The notes beneath the pieces were generated by a model. That model was not told the DNA's origin, made no database searches, and saw only the letters and a list, made by a program, of their open reading frames with translations. Positions 37,701 to 49,576 of a stretch of 64,000 nt of DNA are shown here, one piece after another (within the stretch, counting starts at the first letter, position 1; each line of letters starts with the position of its first letter). This stretch comes from Zea mays (taxonomy: Eukaryota > Streptophyta > Magnoliopsida > Poales > Poaceae): positions 1,488,001-1,552,000 of the forward strand of contig NC_050102.1 in assembly GCF_902167145.1 (NCBI RefSeq), read 5' to 3'. A program made the position numbers and the translations under genes.

Positions 37701-37971
37701 TGGCTATAAATTGAGCAAAGTCCCTCTCCTATGTGACAATGAGAGTGCAATCCCCATGGCAGATAATCCCGTTGAACACAGCCGCACTAAGCACATAGAC
37801 ATTCAGTATCACTTTTTGAGGAATCATCAACAAAGGGGGGGGGGTATCGAGATTGCTTATGTTAGCACCAAAGAACAATTAGCCGATATATTTACCAAAC
37901 CATTAGATTAGAAAACCTTTAGCAAACTTAGGAATGAGCTAAATATTCTTGATTCTCGGAATTTTGATTAA
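31732..37971 (+). pseudogene. Copia pol: integrase C-terminus, RT and RNase H, broken
   Basis: Pol resumes in integrase with F-W-A-E-A-I-N-T-A-W-Y and K-K-T-S-Y-E-L-L-T-G, is cut at 31832 by a solo LTR, and continues in the same frame at 35802 with K-K-P-N-V-S-Y-F-R-V-F-G. An acidic hinge ends in a frame change near 36240. Reverse transcriptase begins W-V-L-A-M-Q-E-E-L and G-I-K-W-V-F-R-N-K (36560 region), shifts frame again near 36738, and continues with D-V-K-S-A-F-L-N-G and Y-V-D-D (about 37017). RNase H has G-Y-S-D-V-D with a stop at 37516, then S-T-A-E-A-K-Y-I-A, and K-H-I-D-I-Q-Y-H-F. A stop at 37909 precedes the natural end near 37971. Protease and the integrase core are missing upstream. 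Confidence 0.92.
31833..35796 (+). mobile_element. Solo LTR, 3,964 bp, Del/Tekay-like gypsy
   Basis: It starts TGTAACACCC, ends GTCACA, and is flanked by exact GGTAA copies (31828-31832 and 35797-35801) inside a copia pol codon series, so both ends are certain. It lacks internal genes. Its length and late segments (for example GGTCTGTAATAAATAACC and TAATCGCTTCCGCATT near 35620-35690) fit long LTRs of chromovirus Del/Tekay elements. The GC-rich part 32740-33720 gives only chance frames. Confidence 0.92.
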
Positions 37972-38827
37972 AACATTGCACACATAGCTCATTTATATAC
38001 CTTTGATCATGTCTCTTTCATTTTGGTACAAATGCATATTTCTTATTACTTATGTACCAAGGCTATGACTAATGTGTTTTCAAGTATATTTCTATATTTA
38101 GTCGTAGATTGAAAGGGAAATGGAGCCTTCGGCGAAGACAAGGCTTCCACTCCACTCTAATGGTATCATTTACCCTTCGTCGTCACTCCACATCACTCTC
38201 AAATTGGTATAATATGTCACTCATATTTACTTGTACCAATGGGGGAGAAAGAAATAGGGCTCTCAAGGTCTCCGTTTTTGGCGATTAATGCCAAAGGGGG
38301 AGAAATATTAAGCCCAAAGCAAAAGGACCGCACCACCAACTTCAAAAAAATTCAAAATGAAGATTTATTGGGTTTTCACAAAAGTTTGTTTTTTCAATTG
38401 GTATCTTGTGATAAGCAATATCTTCAATTGGTATATTTTCAAAATTGGTATCTATTAAAACCCTCTTGAAAACTAAGAGGAGAATTTCATTCAGAGGGAG
38501 TTTTGTTTAGTCAAATGAAAAGCATTTGAAACAGGGGGAGAAAATTTCAAATCTTGAAAATGCTTCTTGCAATCTTTTCATATACCTTTGACTATTTGCA
38601 AATGATATTGAAAAGTTTTTCCAAAAAGAATCTCAAAAACAAAACAAGTGGTGCAAATGTGGTCCAAAATGTTAAATAAAATAAAGCAATCCATTCATAT
38701 CTAGTGAAATTTTAAATTGGTTTAATTCTAAGTAACCCATGCACTTACCTTATGCAAACTAGTTCATTTATGCATTTATATATTTGCTTTGGTTTGTGTT
38801 GGCATCAATCACCAAAAAGGGGGAGAT
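37972..38827 (+). other. Copia 3' untranslated region and polypurine tract
   Basis: This noncoding stretch lies between pol and the 3' LTR. It has several GGGGGAGA purine runs (about 38240, 38293, 38535), which are common in Opie/Ji-like elements. The tract AAAAAGGGGGAGAT at 38814-38827 directly abuts the LTR and is the likely plus-strand primer. Confidence 0.85.
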
Positions 38828-40014
38828 TGAAAGGGAAATAGGGTTAACCTTTTCCTATAATTAATTTTGGTGGTTGAATGCCCGACACAAATATTGGACT
38901 AACTAGTTTGCTCTAGATTACATATTCTACAGGTGCATAAAGGTTCAACACAAACCAATAAAAGATTTAAGAAAGGCTTCAAAAACAAAGGAGCAAAGAA
39001 ACCGAGTGTGCCCTGGTCTGGCGCACCGGACTGTCCGGTATGCCACCTGACAGTGTTCGGTGCACCAGGACCATACAATCTCAAACTCGCCACTCTCGGG
39101 TTTCTCAGGGCGCGCTCCGCTATATTTCACTGGACTGTCTGATGTGACTGCGAAGTAACGGCTATCCAGCACAACGGTCGACTGCAACAGACCCCTGCAA
39201 ACGCTACAGTGCGTGAACAGTGCGCGCAGAAGTCAGAGCAGTCGCCAGAGGCGCACCGGACAGTGAACAGTGCCTGTCCGGTGCCACTAGAGGACAAAGC
39301 CTCCAACAGTCAGAAGTTCCCGAACCCTAACGGTTGGGTGACGTGGCTGGCGCACCGGACAGTGTCCGATGGCGCACCAGACTGTCCGGTGCGCCCATCG
39401 ACAGCAGCCACCCCCAACGGTTGTTTGGTGGTTGAGGGCTATAAATACCCCCCAACCACCACCACTCCAAGCATCCAAGTTTCCAGCACTTCACATTCAA
39501 TACAAGAGCTAGTGCATTCACTCCTAGACACAAATCAAAAGGATCAAAGCCTCTCCAAGTGCCAAATCCACTCCAACCACTTAGTGACTTGAGAGAGAGT
39601 TTTGTTCGTGTTCTTTGTGCTCTTGTTGCTTGGATCGCTTTCTTCCTTCCTCATTCTTGTTCCCAAGTGAATTGTAATCAAAGCAAGAGACACCAAGTGT
39701 GTGGTGGTCCTTGTGGGGTCTAAGTGACCCGTTTGATTAAGGAGAAAACTCACTCGGTCTAGGTGACCGTTTGAGAGATGGAAAGGGTTGAAAGAGACCC
39801 GGTCTTTGTGACCACCTCAATGAGGACTAGGTTCTTTAGAACTGAAGCTCGGTAAAACAAATCACCGTGTTCATTCGCTTGTCTTTCATTTGATTTGTTT
39901 TTCCCTTCTCCCCCGGATTTTATTTAAGTGCTAACGCTAACCCCGGCTTGTAGTGTGTGCTTAAGTTTGTAAATTTCAGATTCCGCCTATTCACCCCCCT
40001 CTAGGCGACTTTCA
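38828..40014 (+). repeat. 3' LTR of the full-length copia
   Basis: It is 1187 bp with intact TGAAAG and CTTTCA ends. TATAAATA lies at 39440-39447. Relative to the 5' LTR it lacks part of the palindrome-rich block near 5190-5220 and has extra CCGGACAGT-type copies near 39350-39390. Confidence 0.93.
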
Positions 40015-40699
40015 CTATTGCTCTTGTACTGAATGTGAACTTCAAAAAACTTGGATGCCATTGAAGGAGGTGGTTGGGGGGTATTTATAGCCTCCAACCA
40101 CTTCCTAACCGTTGGGTGTTTTGTTATCGATGGGCACACCAGACAGTCTGGTGGTGCACCAGACAGGTACTGTTCACTGTCTGGTGCATGCCACGTCAGC
40201 ACGCCGGAGCGGTTTGACCGTTGGAACCCTTTGTCCTGTAGCTGCACCGAACAGTCCGGTGCCACACCGGACATGTCCGGTGCGTTCTGACTTCACAGCT
40301 TGACACCTGACTTGCATTGTGCGCTTCACTGTTCATTTTTGCAGTCGACCATTGCGCGTAGTGACCGTTGCTCCGTTGGCTCACCGGACATATCCGGTGC
40401 GCACCGAACAGTCCGGTAAATTATAGCGGAGCGCACCCTAGAAAAATCGAGAGTGGCTAGTTTGAGTGGAGCTCGGCCTAGGGTACCGGACAATGTCCGA
40501 TGCGCCACATGTAGCACACTCTCAAGACTTTTGCTCCAAACTATGTTAAGTCCCAAATTAATTTCTTTCTTGGTTTGTGTTGAACCTTATGCACCTGAGA
40601 TAAAAGACATCTTGGCAAACTAATTAGTCCACGTGGTTTGTGATGGACGTCAACACCCAAAATCGATTATAGGAAATGATTAAGCTCATTTCCCTTTCG
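40015..40699 (-). mobile_element. Antisense copia solo LTR, second part
   Basis: After the CTATT duplication the antisense LTR resumes (TTGCTCTTGTACTGAATGTG) and ends TTTCCCTTTCG, with G in place of the expected final A. It contains palindromic CACCGGACATGTCCGGTG-type motifs at 40245-40410. The flank CGACT pairs with CAACT at 4272-4276. Confidence 0.87.
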
Positions 40700-43600
40700 C
40701 GACTGCCCATACAGTATTGAGTGGTTGTACTTGATAAGAATACATGCAATGAAGAATGACAAATTGGTCTTTATACGAGAGGGACAATCCTTCATGCTCA
40801 CACCTAACCCAGTTGAGCCATCACCTTAAGGCCCTCCCAAACCAGGGAGTCCCTGATCATCTCGCTCAAAAGCGACAAGGGTGATAACCCTTCATCATAC
40901 CCATTTTTAAAAACATTTTCTTTTGAAAAACCCATACCTTTTCTCAAACCATTTTGTAATAAAAATGTCAAGGAGTATAAAGATGAATTGATGCAAAGTT
41001 CTAAGGCTGGATGGCCATATTAACATGTCTCTTAGTAGCAAAATTATATAATGCATAAAACAACAGGCTAAGGGATGTGTTTAAAAACATAGGTAATTTA
41101 TGCACCAAAGGGATCTAGTGAGTTTGTCATGCTTTAACTGGCGAAAGGGTGAGAGCTCGTAGTACTAGCTTCTTGCTCCACCGTCTAGCGTAGACTTGCA
41201 GAACTGGTCTTTATGAGACAGCACGAATGCTCCGATAACTACACAATAAGAACAAGAAAACATACAAACCAGCAAGTATATCAATAAATATTTAATATAG
41301 TGGCTAGGAATGGTAGTGGATGGGTGAATATAGCTTCGAGTAGAGTTTGTGTTAATGGAATAAAGATGCTTACCCGAAGGGTGTATTAGAGGTGAGCCCA
41401 CACTAGAAATGTAGTGGCCGAGCGGGGTAACTGAGTGGATGGGAGTTTTGCCTTGGCTCAAGGTGCTGAGGGTGTAGGGAGGGAGAGGGTAACTCTTTAG
41501 GTGTATTTATAGCTGAGTGCGTATGGTTTAGTACGTTAGAGTTCACTGTTTATGAAAATAGTGGTGAAGGAATTGTTTGACTCAGTTTAAATAGGGAAAT
41601 TATAGGTAGAATATGGGACAATAGTATTTTGGAGTTTTCTAGAGTATGAACCATGCTTACGGGATGACATGGTTGATAGAGGGTAATTCGATAAGAATTT
41701 AGAAATCAGAACTGTCGAAATCAGAGTCTAGACGGAGGAGTTTTTGATTTATAATCATAGGAATTAGAAAAAGAAAGACCATCGGAATATTCAAAAATTC
41801 AAATATTTGGAAAAATGTAGTTTAAGTAGAGTGCCATGAATTATTTCTGGAATATTCATGGACATAGGTTTATGTTGGCGACAACTGTTCCTACCTACTG
41901 TGTCACATGGGACAACAGTCAGGCGGGACCCAGACAACTAGAATAATGTGATATTCTGGTCCCGGTGGGCTGTAGTATCTTAGGCAAGGTTTTATAGGAT
42001 TGATGGCGTATCCATACAAACATGGTTCCCCTTTTGTTTTGGAAGCCTGGTTCGAAAGATCCTCAAAGTTAAGCGTGCTCAACTTGGACCAATTCTGAGA
42101 TGAGTGACCAACCGAGAAGTTCTTAGTGGAAGAAAAATCATAGTCACCGGAGTTCGTATGACTGAGATATTGGTCTGGCAGATCTTAGATGAGCTGAGCA
42201 ACATGATGGATGAGTAGTTGAATATTTGGGCGATCAGATGTATGATGAATAGTAGGATGAACAATCCGATGAACGATGAATAGTGATTATGAAAGATCCA
42301 ATAAATGGAGAATAGTCCGTATGAATGAACAATGAATAGTTCGTATGAACGAACGATGAATAGAGATTATGACCGAACGGACGAACGATCGAACGAACGA
42401 ACGAACGACCGGAATTTCGGCGATATAATGACTGAACAATAATTATTTGGACAAACAAACGATCGAACGAACAAATGAACCATGAATGATCGGACAATCC
42501 TTGTGCTTGTGTGGGAGTGGAAGTGAGTGAGAGTGGGTTGCCATGAAATGGCTTGGGAGGGTATGAGGGAGCATGCTGCCTCTATTTATAGGCAGGTGGG
42601 GGATTAGGGGAGAAGGCGAGGATTAGTGGAAGATAAGTATGTATTAGACATGTATAAGTGAAATTAGTTTATAAAGCTAATTGTATGACACCGGAGGCAT
42701 ATATATACATATGAGCATATGAAAAATTATTATTAAAATATTTGTAGGGATTTTAAAAATAATTCTGAGGGTATTTCTCAGGAGAAAAATATTTGGAGAA
42801 ATATCAGTGGAATATTTAGGTAGTATTTCTGGAAAGAACTTAAAGGATCACTTGGAAAATATTTGTAGGCCATTTTGAGGAGAATTTTTGAGAGAATATA
42901 GACCACTATATTTTCTTTATTGGGATCAACTCGCAAACAAACATTTTGAAACAAAATTTAAAATTTATTTTGAATTTAGAGCGAGTTTGAGAAATTTTCT
43001 AGATTTGAATTTTAGGTGTGCTACACTCTTGCGTCGGTAACACGCGTCCGCACGAGGAACGACAGGAGTTATAATGAAGGGCGCTCGTGCGGCGCATTGA
43101 GTCAATGGTATTTCCTCGGTAACGTGTGGGTTTCTGACGCGGCGCGGGCCTTGCAGGCTGCGCACGCCTGCGTTTAATGCAGAGTGCACGCCACCTATGT
43201 GAATGGTCACGCACTCCGGTCGCGTTGAACGCAGGCGGCCTCCATGCCAGAGGCTTATGTCAGGTTTTACCCGACGCCTAACGTCACGCATCAAAGGGCA
43301 CGTGGCAGCACCATATCTTCACCTAAGCTGGGAGCAATGGTAGAAGTGCATGTAGACATTGCAGGTCCAGAACACGCCTAGGCGGGGGTCCGGAAGGTGC
43401 TCGAGGAAGTCCAGGTCCCCTCAGTGCTGGCCCAAACATGTGTTAGACTCAGACCCTTTTAGTTCGGAGGTCCAGGTGGCACACGCGGGTGTTTGGGACC
43501 ACCCCACGGGGGGTCCGTCCCCCATAGCTTCTTGGGACACGTGGTAGCCTGGAGCCCCACTATCGGGGATTCGAAGAGCCCTCGTGGAAGTTAGCCCCCA

Positions 43601-44117
43601 CCTAGGGCGAGTGGCCTCGTCGAACGGGCCTAGACTCCGAGCTAGGGCAGACCGCATGTGACTATGTGAGTAAGGATAGCCACAGGGGTGCTGCCTTGAC
43701 CTAGCAGTTGTGGGTACCCCAGTTTTATGCTACCAACAAAGGCCCTAGGGCCCACCTCAGGTGAGGTGGTGAACCCGCAGGTAGGGCCACCCTTGTACCT
43801 TGTTCCCACCATGCTAACGGTGAGTGACCCTCTGTGGCTTCGCACCCGTTGCCTCCACGTCTGGTGGCTCCTCTCCACCGCTGCAAAGACAAATCTAGGG
43901 GCTAGTAATGCTTCTCAAAGACTAGTATGTTTGAAACATACAATGGGTCAGACCCCACTACACTGGACCTTGTTGTTTGCTGTAAAGACAAGTTTTTCCC
44001 CTCTATCGCCCCCCTGGCGTACCAATGATCCTGACTATCCGAGATTAACATTGTACCAGGGTCAACCCTGGGTATGGCTCAAGGTCGGTATATAGTAGCG
44101 CACCCTTGGGATCCTTA
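40700..44117. other. Old repeat remnants, no gene seen
   Basis: The left part continues the AT-rich repeat that precedes the stack. Around 42550-42610 (CTATTTATAGGCAGG) and 42960-43200 the composition suggests LTR promoter regions. About 43320-44110 is GC-richer and resembles gypsy LTR sequence (for example CCCCACGGGGGGTCCG). No element ends could be fixed and no frame shows a known domain. Confidence 0.5.
42235..42500. repeat. Degenerate GAACGA/ATGAATAG simple repeat
   Basis: Short units such as GAACGATGAATAG and ATGAACAATGAATAG recur, with a purer GAACGAACGAACGAACGA run near 42395. It looks like a locally expanded microsatellite inside an older repeat. Confidence 0.8.
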
Positions 44118-44375
44118 CACTACTACAGGTATCCTCTATACAGGCGGTCCGGTTAGCCTCTACACAGGCGGTTCCAGGAACCGCTTGTGGTGCACCGCCT
44201 GTGATGTAAAACAACATCACAGGCGGTCAATCAAAAACCGCCTGTGATAGACACACATCACAGGCGGTCCTGTTTAAAAGAACCGCCTGTGATAGTCACA
44301 CATCACAGGCGGTCCGGTTTAAAAGAACCGCCTGTGATAGACACACATCACAAGCGGTTTTAATTATAAGCCGCC
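44118..44375 (+). repeat. Left terminal repeat and subterminal motif array
   Basis: After the CACTA end, about ten copies of (C/T)ACAGGCGGT or its reverse ACCGCCTGTG lie in both orientations, often as small inverted pairs such as CACAGGCGGT...ACCGCCTGTG. In maize Spm, the TnpA protein binds repeated subterminal motifs. I infer an equivalent role. Confidence 0.9.
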
Positions 44376-44671
44376 TGTATTTCCCAGATCCATATACAGA
44401 AGCAGATTCATATATATTTTCCAGATTCATATATAGAAACAGAATTAATAACAGCCTGTGATTCAAACACAGATTCAAACACATATATAGCAGGTTCCAT
44501 AAACAGATTCATCATACAAAGATTCAAACATCCCCATATACATACACAGATTCATATCCACATATATATCAAGTTCCATCATACACAGATTTATACACAT
44601 CAAGTTGCATAACAACTCAACATCTCAAAGTTCCATAGACAACTAAACATATAAAGTTCCTAACTAAAGAC

Positions 44672-47600
44672 CTAAACACTGTGTGATATTGTGTACAAAC
44701 TTAGTTCTGGGAATTTTTGCAAATTTCCATTTACATTGTAGAATAGCCCTTGTTGATGAAGAACTTCACGGCGCATAAAGTAAAGCAAGTCTCTTACAAC
44801 CTTAGCCACGCCGGTGGAAACCATATCTCTTTCTAACCATTCAGCATTGATCTTAGATTTAGGAACCTGCAATGAAAGCAAAAAGCAATCGGTGCTAAGA
44901 GTAATGTGATGAGCAACAATATAACATAAAAATTGCAATATAGACAATGATAGCGAACTTACATCCTCACGATTGACCATGTAATGGAAGGTGACACGAC
45001 ACCATTCGCATACATAATAACCGCACAGGACAGTACCCGGAGGTTGTTTGTCACCATATGGAAATAATGATATTGACAAATTAGGCTTGTCCTCTGGATG
45101 TTCGCCGCCAAGATCTTTCCAATAAAAACGGTATGCACTGCATATAAGAATAGCATTGTGAGATTAAGAATACATTTGTTAAGTTGTAATAAGTACAAGT
45201 GTGCAATAATAATCATACTTCTCTAAAATCTTCAAGAAGTCATTATACGTAGCCTTTTCCATTCTCAGTGAGTCGAAGACCACGACTTTACCATCCTTTG
45301 GCCAGATCATGATACAAATGTAGTGGTCACTATATAGACATAGACGAAAACACATGTTAATATCACGATTGCCATAATTTATAGTTCAAAATTAAACCAT
45401 GTCGATAACTTACTTAAAGTGGTGCGGAGCTATTATTAAGTCCTTGCCATGTTGTACATGATTATACATGGCTCGTCCAATGTATGCCGCCATTACCTTC
45501 ATTTTCTTTCTCTGATTCTGTTTGACGGCTTTCTCAAATTCAGCATCGTCCAAGTCTTTGTATTCTTCTCCTTGCCTCCGAGCAACTACTTTGTAGCGAG
45601 CTTGGGATATCATCAACGGATCAAGAAACCCTGTCTTAAGTTGTTTCTTCTTATCATCCATGTATTGCATCCTACGTGTAATAGTGTTAATCGTTAGACT
45701 CTCGTTTATGTGTGCGTGTACAAAACTAACAAATATGAAAGTTTAGAGGTACTTACAAGCAGAAGAGGGTTAAGTAGTTCGTTTCCATCCTTTGTCGGTG
45801 GTACAACGACCAGAGATCGTCAAAGAATAAATGCCGCACAGGATTTATATGATCATTGCTCCAAAATGCATCTTCTGGCACAACAAATGTGAATTCCTCG
45901 AGTTTGTATTTGTTGCTAGCCACCATGTACCACTCATGCATTCTAATCTCCGGAGTCGACAACTTAGAAAGTTGCACCGTCGTTAAGAACGGCCTCCCAT
46001 TCACAAATTTAGGAGGAACATCCTCCTTCTTGTATACCGAGATATTGGTTTTAAGACGTAATGATTCTCGAGTATGAATCATTCCATCTTCTTCCCATAC
46101 TTCGAAATTGTCTATTTGGGCCGGCCGTGTGCCTACTCCATGAGATGCTGATACTGCTTTTGATTGATTAGTCATAACTCTCTGCAATTTATGCAGGTAG
46201 CGTGCCACTGATTCTAACGGTTTCTTGACATCGTCTGTGGCGATTCGCTTATGAATCTTCTTTGAAATAGTTGGCCCTTCAACATTGGTGCCAACCTTTG
46301 GTTCCTTTTTGATGTTGACGTCGACATTCTGAGGAACAATTTTGTCTACGTCCCCCTCGTCGAGTTCCTTCGCAAGAGGCGATATGATTGTTTCAACGAT
46401 TTTTTTGGAGGTCGGTGTCATATCTTCCTGCACCATGGGGTGTGGAATGATCGAACTAGCTTTTTGTTGCATTGGTGTTGAATTCGGCTCATCACCAAAC
46501 TTGATGTCGTGTCGATGCCAAAGGACCAACTCGTTAATTGCCTCATGCAAAGTTATGATCCCCTCAACTGGAAAATCTATCTCCCAATCTTCACAACCAT
46601 TGTCTGTGATTTCTAGAACTTCGACCACAGCATAGTGTGGCGGGACAGGATTGTCCTTGTAGTTAACAAGTCCTGGTTTTACCAAACCAGTAGCAGCTTG
46701 CTTTGTTTTTGTCCCAGATCGATTGATTGGAATATGAAGAAAGCAAGGCTTGTCCTCAACAATATCGTCTACAGGGTACTTGGTCAAGTCTTGCACAGAT
46801 CCAACGCTGCTAGGGACTATAGGTGGACTCATGTGGCTTGGCTTAAGTTCAAATGATATGCATTCTGTTTTCTTCATTTTGTTCATCACGTCATTAATAG
46901 CCTTTTGTACCCTTTCATCAATAGTCTCTTCAAGGGTCCTTTTCGACTTCTCGTGTTTCCTATATGACGACGCATACTCTGGAAACGCCTCTCTCCAGGA
47001 AATCTTAGAAGAGATTCCCCGAGCCCGACCAGTGTGTTCAGGATTGCCTAGGGCTGCAGTTAGTATGTCATTCTCCCTCCGAGGCTTAAATTCTCCTTTT
47101 TTCTCTTATCTGCATATTCTTGAATTTTTGACGAAACTTCGCCTACCAATTCTGGATGCACAAGTTTGCCGTCCTCACTCAAACCTGCTCGACCTAAGAT
47201 CCAACGAATAGCTCTCTCATCGATATCTTTTAATATTGGGTCCAAAGTGCCGTTAGTTATAGCTTCCTCGATAATCTTGTTCCACTGCACAACTTTATGG
47301 TGATATCCGCTTGACCCCAGGCGATGAGGGTGTTTGTTCATCTTCGCTCTCTGAGAATTAGTTTCGCCCAGTTCTTTGGCCTTCAGTTCGGTCTTCTGAC
47401 GAACAAATTCCTCCCACTGAGCTTGAGTGATTTTCCCCATTTTCTTGGGCGGAGGAACCTTATTCTTCTTAACAAAGTCCCTATTCATCTCGGCCTTCCA
47501 CCCACGAAACATCTTGGCCATAGCAGAGAGCATCGACTTCCTTACTGCATCCTCTGTGCCTTTTGGGAACTTGAATGACTCAGACAACTTAGCCCATAGC

Positions 47601-48184
47601 TTGTTGCGGGTGTCTTCATCTAAATCCTTCCATTTTTGAAGTGTGATTGGCACTATATCTCTAACAGTAGCCCCGCAGGAATTTCGAAACTTTGTAACCA
47701 CGTCAAGTGGTTCTTCAGGAAACCCCTCTGCATTTAGTTTTGTTACATACATAACTGCACCTTCTTTCATCTGATTTGGACCTCGTCGCCCTCGTTTCCG
47801 CTTATGTGAAACGGATGATTCAGGCATCGGAGCATCCTCTGTGTTTCGTGTAGAAGATGCATCCTCTTTCTTCTCTTCATTTGAAATCTATATAGTGAAA
47901 AAATTAATGGCCTTTCATATATGAACATTATTTTACAATATAGTCGACATATTTCTATTTACCTCTTCATCGTTGGGAATATAGTCGGCATCAAGCTCAT
48001 CTGATGTTTTTTTCTTCCTTGGAGGTATAGGAGTACAAGGATTGTCGTCACTAGAACTATCCTCCCCGCTCCCTTCACTGGAGTTGCTCGTTGTCTGCCA
48101 TTCAAGTTTGGTCGCGTCTTCATCAACTTTGTTAGACGCACCGGTGCAGACCACATCCATACTAGGCTGCTCGTTGTCTGCCAT
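44672..48184 (-). pseudogene. CACTA minus-strand gene with Ulp1-like C48 peptidase domain
   Basis: Six exons with canonical GT/AG borders can be read on the minus strand: 48184-47963, 47887-45757, 45671-45414, 45329-45219, 45137-44963 and 44866-44672. Together they give about 1,030 residues. The start is acidic, then comes a basic stretch with Q-A-Q-W-E-E-F-V, typical of plant CACTA-associated proteins. Next is a long linker, and last a C48 (Ulp1/SENP-like) peptidase: H of H-Y-I-C-I-M (exon 4), D of V-V-V-F-D-S-L, Q of K-Q-P-P-G-T and C of V-L-C-G-Y-Y-V-C (exon 5). These fit the H-D-Q-C catalytic set, so the protein might cleave SUMO-type conjugates. The only break found is a one-base loss in an A run near 47098 in exon 2. 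Ulp1-like genes riding in plant transposons are known; their purpose is not settled. Confidence 0.82.
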
Positions 48185-48294
48185 TCAAGCTGGTTCCATC
48201 GATAAAGGGATATACTGTTAGTCTGATATACTGGTTCCATCAATAAGGGAACTTGGAGAAAAGGCACTTTCCAATGCAGTTAGACAGAGAAGGC

Positions 48295-48820
48295 ATGGCT
48301 GTGATGTTATAATGCTGAAGGACCCCAAGAAGAGATTATGCCCTATAGTCTACCACCTCTCGTTATTTGTGGGCTTCACCGAGGGCGGGAAACATTTGGT
48401 GACATCAAACGACCTTCGGGCTGGGGACGTCTGCGAGCTTGTTAAGGGGCCAAACAATGGTGAGCCGGTGTACTCTGTCCAGATGTGTGGTCACAAAATT
48501 TAAAGCTGCCCCGGCTTCATCTGTGCGCTTCTCTTCTCTTATGTCGGCTACTAAGATCACTTAGCACCCCACCTAAGAGAAGAGAAGCACACACATGCAG
48601 CCGGGGCAGCTTTTAATTTTGTGACCACACATCCGGACATAGTACACCGGCTCAACATCGTCTGGCCTCTTAACAAGCTCGCAGACGTCTTCAGCCCGAA
48701 GGTCGTTTGCTATCACCAAATGTTTCCAGCCATCAGTGAAGCCCACAAATAACGGGAGGTGGTAGACTACAGGGCTTAATCTCTTCTTGGGGTCCTTCAG
48801 CATTATAACATCACAGCCAT
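48295..48820. repeat. First B3-fragment hairpin (inverted repeat)
   Basis: Arms of about 250 bp (48295-48543 and 48574-48820) surround a 30-bp loop and are roughly 90% alike. Each arm encodes, in its own direction, a peptide with V-Y-H-L, L-F-V-G-F, G-G/W-K-H-L-V, N-D-L-R-A, D-V-C-E-L-V and G-E-P-V-Y. This resembles the C-terminal half of a plant B3 DNA-binding domain (G-W-K-x-F...N-x-L-x-x-G-D-V-C). I read it as a captured host gene fragment copied into a hairpin. A transcript would fold into a long double strand. Confidence 0.8.
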
Positions 48821-49329
48821 GCTGAAGGACCCCAAGAAGAGATTAAGCCCTGTAGGACCCCAAGAAGAGATTAAGCCCTGTGGACTACCACCTCCCGTTA
48901 TTTGTGGGCTTCACCGAGGGCGGGAAACATTTGGTGACATCAAACGACCTTCGGGCTGGGGACGTCTGCGAGCTTGTTAAGGGGCCAGACGATGGTGAGC
49001 CGGTGTACTCTGTCCGGATGTGTGGTCACAAAATTTAATGCCGCCTCGGCTTCATCTGTGCGCTTCTCTTCTCTTATGTCGGCTACTAAGATCACTTAGC
49101 ACCCCACCTAAGAGAAGAGAAGCACACACATGCAGCCGGGGCAGCTTTAAATTTTGTGACCACACATCCGGACATAGTACACCGGCTCACCATCGTCTGG
49201 CCCCTTAACAAGCTCGCAGACGTCTTCAACCCGAAGGTCGTTTGCTATCACCAAATTTTTCCAGCCATCGGTGAAGCCCACAAATAATGGGAGGTGGTAG
49301 ACTACAGGACTTAATCTCTTCTTGGGGTC
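48821..49329. repeat. Second B3-fragment hairpin, tandem to the first
   Basis: The same hairpin is repeated directly after the first: arms about 48821-49078 and 49109-49329 with an almost identical loop. The left arm has a 28-bp stretch (AGGACCCCAAGAAGAGATTA and following) duplicated. The right arm lacks the outer TATAACATCACAGCC end seen in the first hairpin. Confidence 0.8.
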
Positions 49330-49576
49330 TACACACTTAAAATTGTAGATGCTAGTGCTCAACTACTAGCATCTGTAGATATGGACACAAGTCCAAATTT
49401 GGTGCTACTCGGCACCATCGATATCACTAGAAAAAAAATACATCAAAGAGATACACTTCCCAATAGTACTCGAAGATAGTTCATTGACTTGACACTCTCT
49501 AAGAGGTTCATACAAAATACATTATCTCTAAGAGTGAAACCTACGATACTCATATCGTGTTGTTTAGGACTAAACA

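Larger units (their letters stand above)
4879..40014 (+). mobile_element. Full-length Ty1/copia retrotransposon (Opie/Ji-like), heavily nested
   Basis: Two LTRs of about 1.2 kb bound the element. Order is LTR, PBS, gag, broken pol, polypurine tract, LTR, as in copia elements with integrase before reverse transcriptase. Flanking 5-mers are CTAAT (4874-4878) and CTATT (40015-40019), a target duplication with one change. About 27 kb of its 35-kb span is later insertions: an antisense copia remnant from 8569 and a solo LTR at 31833-35796. The section encoding the end of gag, protease and most of integrase is missing between 8568 and about 31732. All coding parts carry stops or frameshifts, so the copy is dead. 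Confidence 0.93.
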
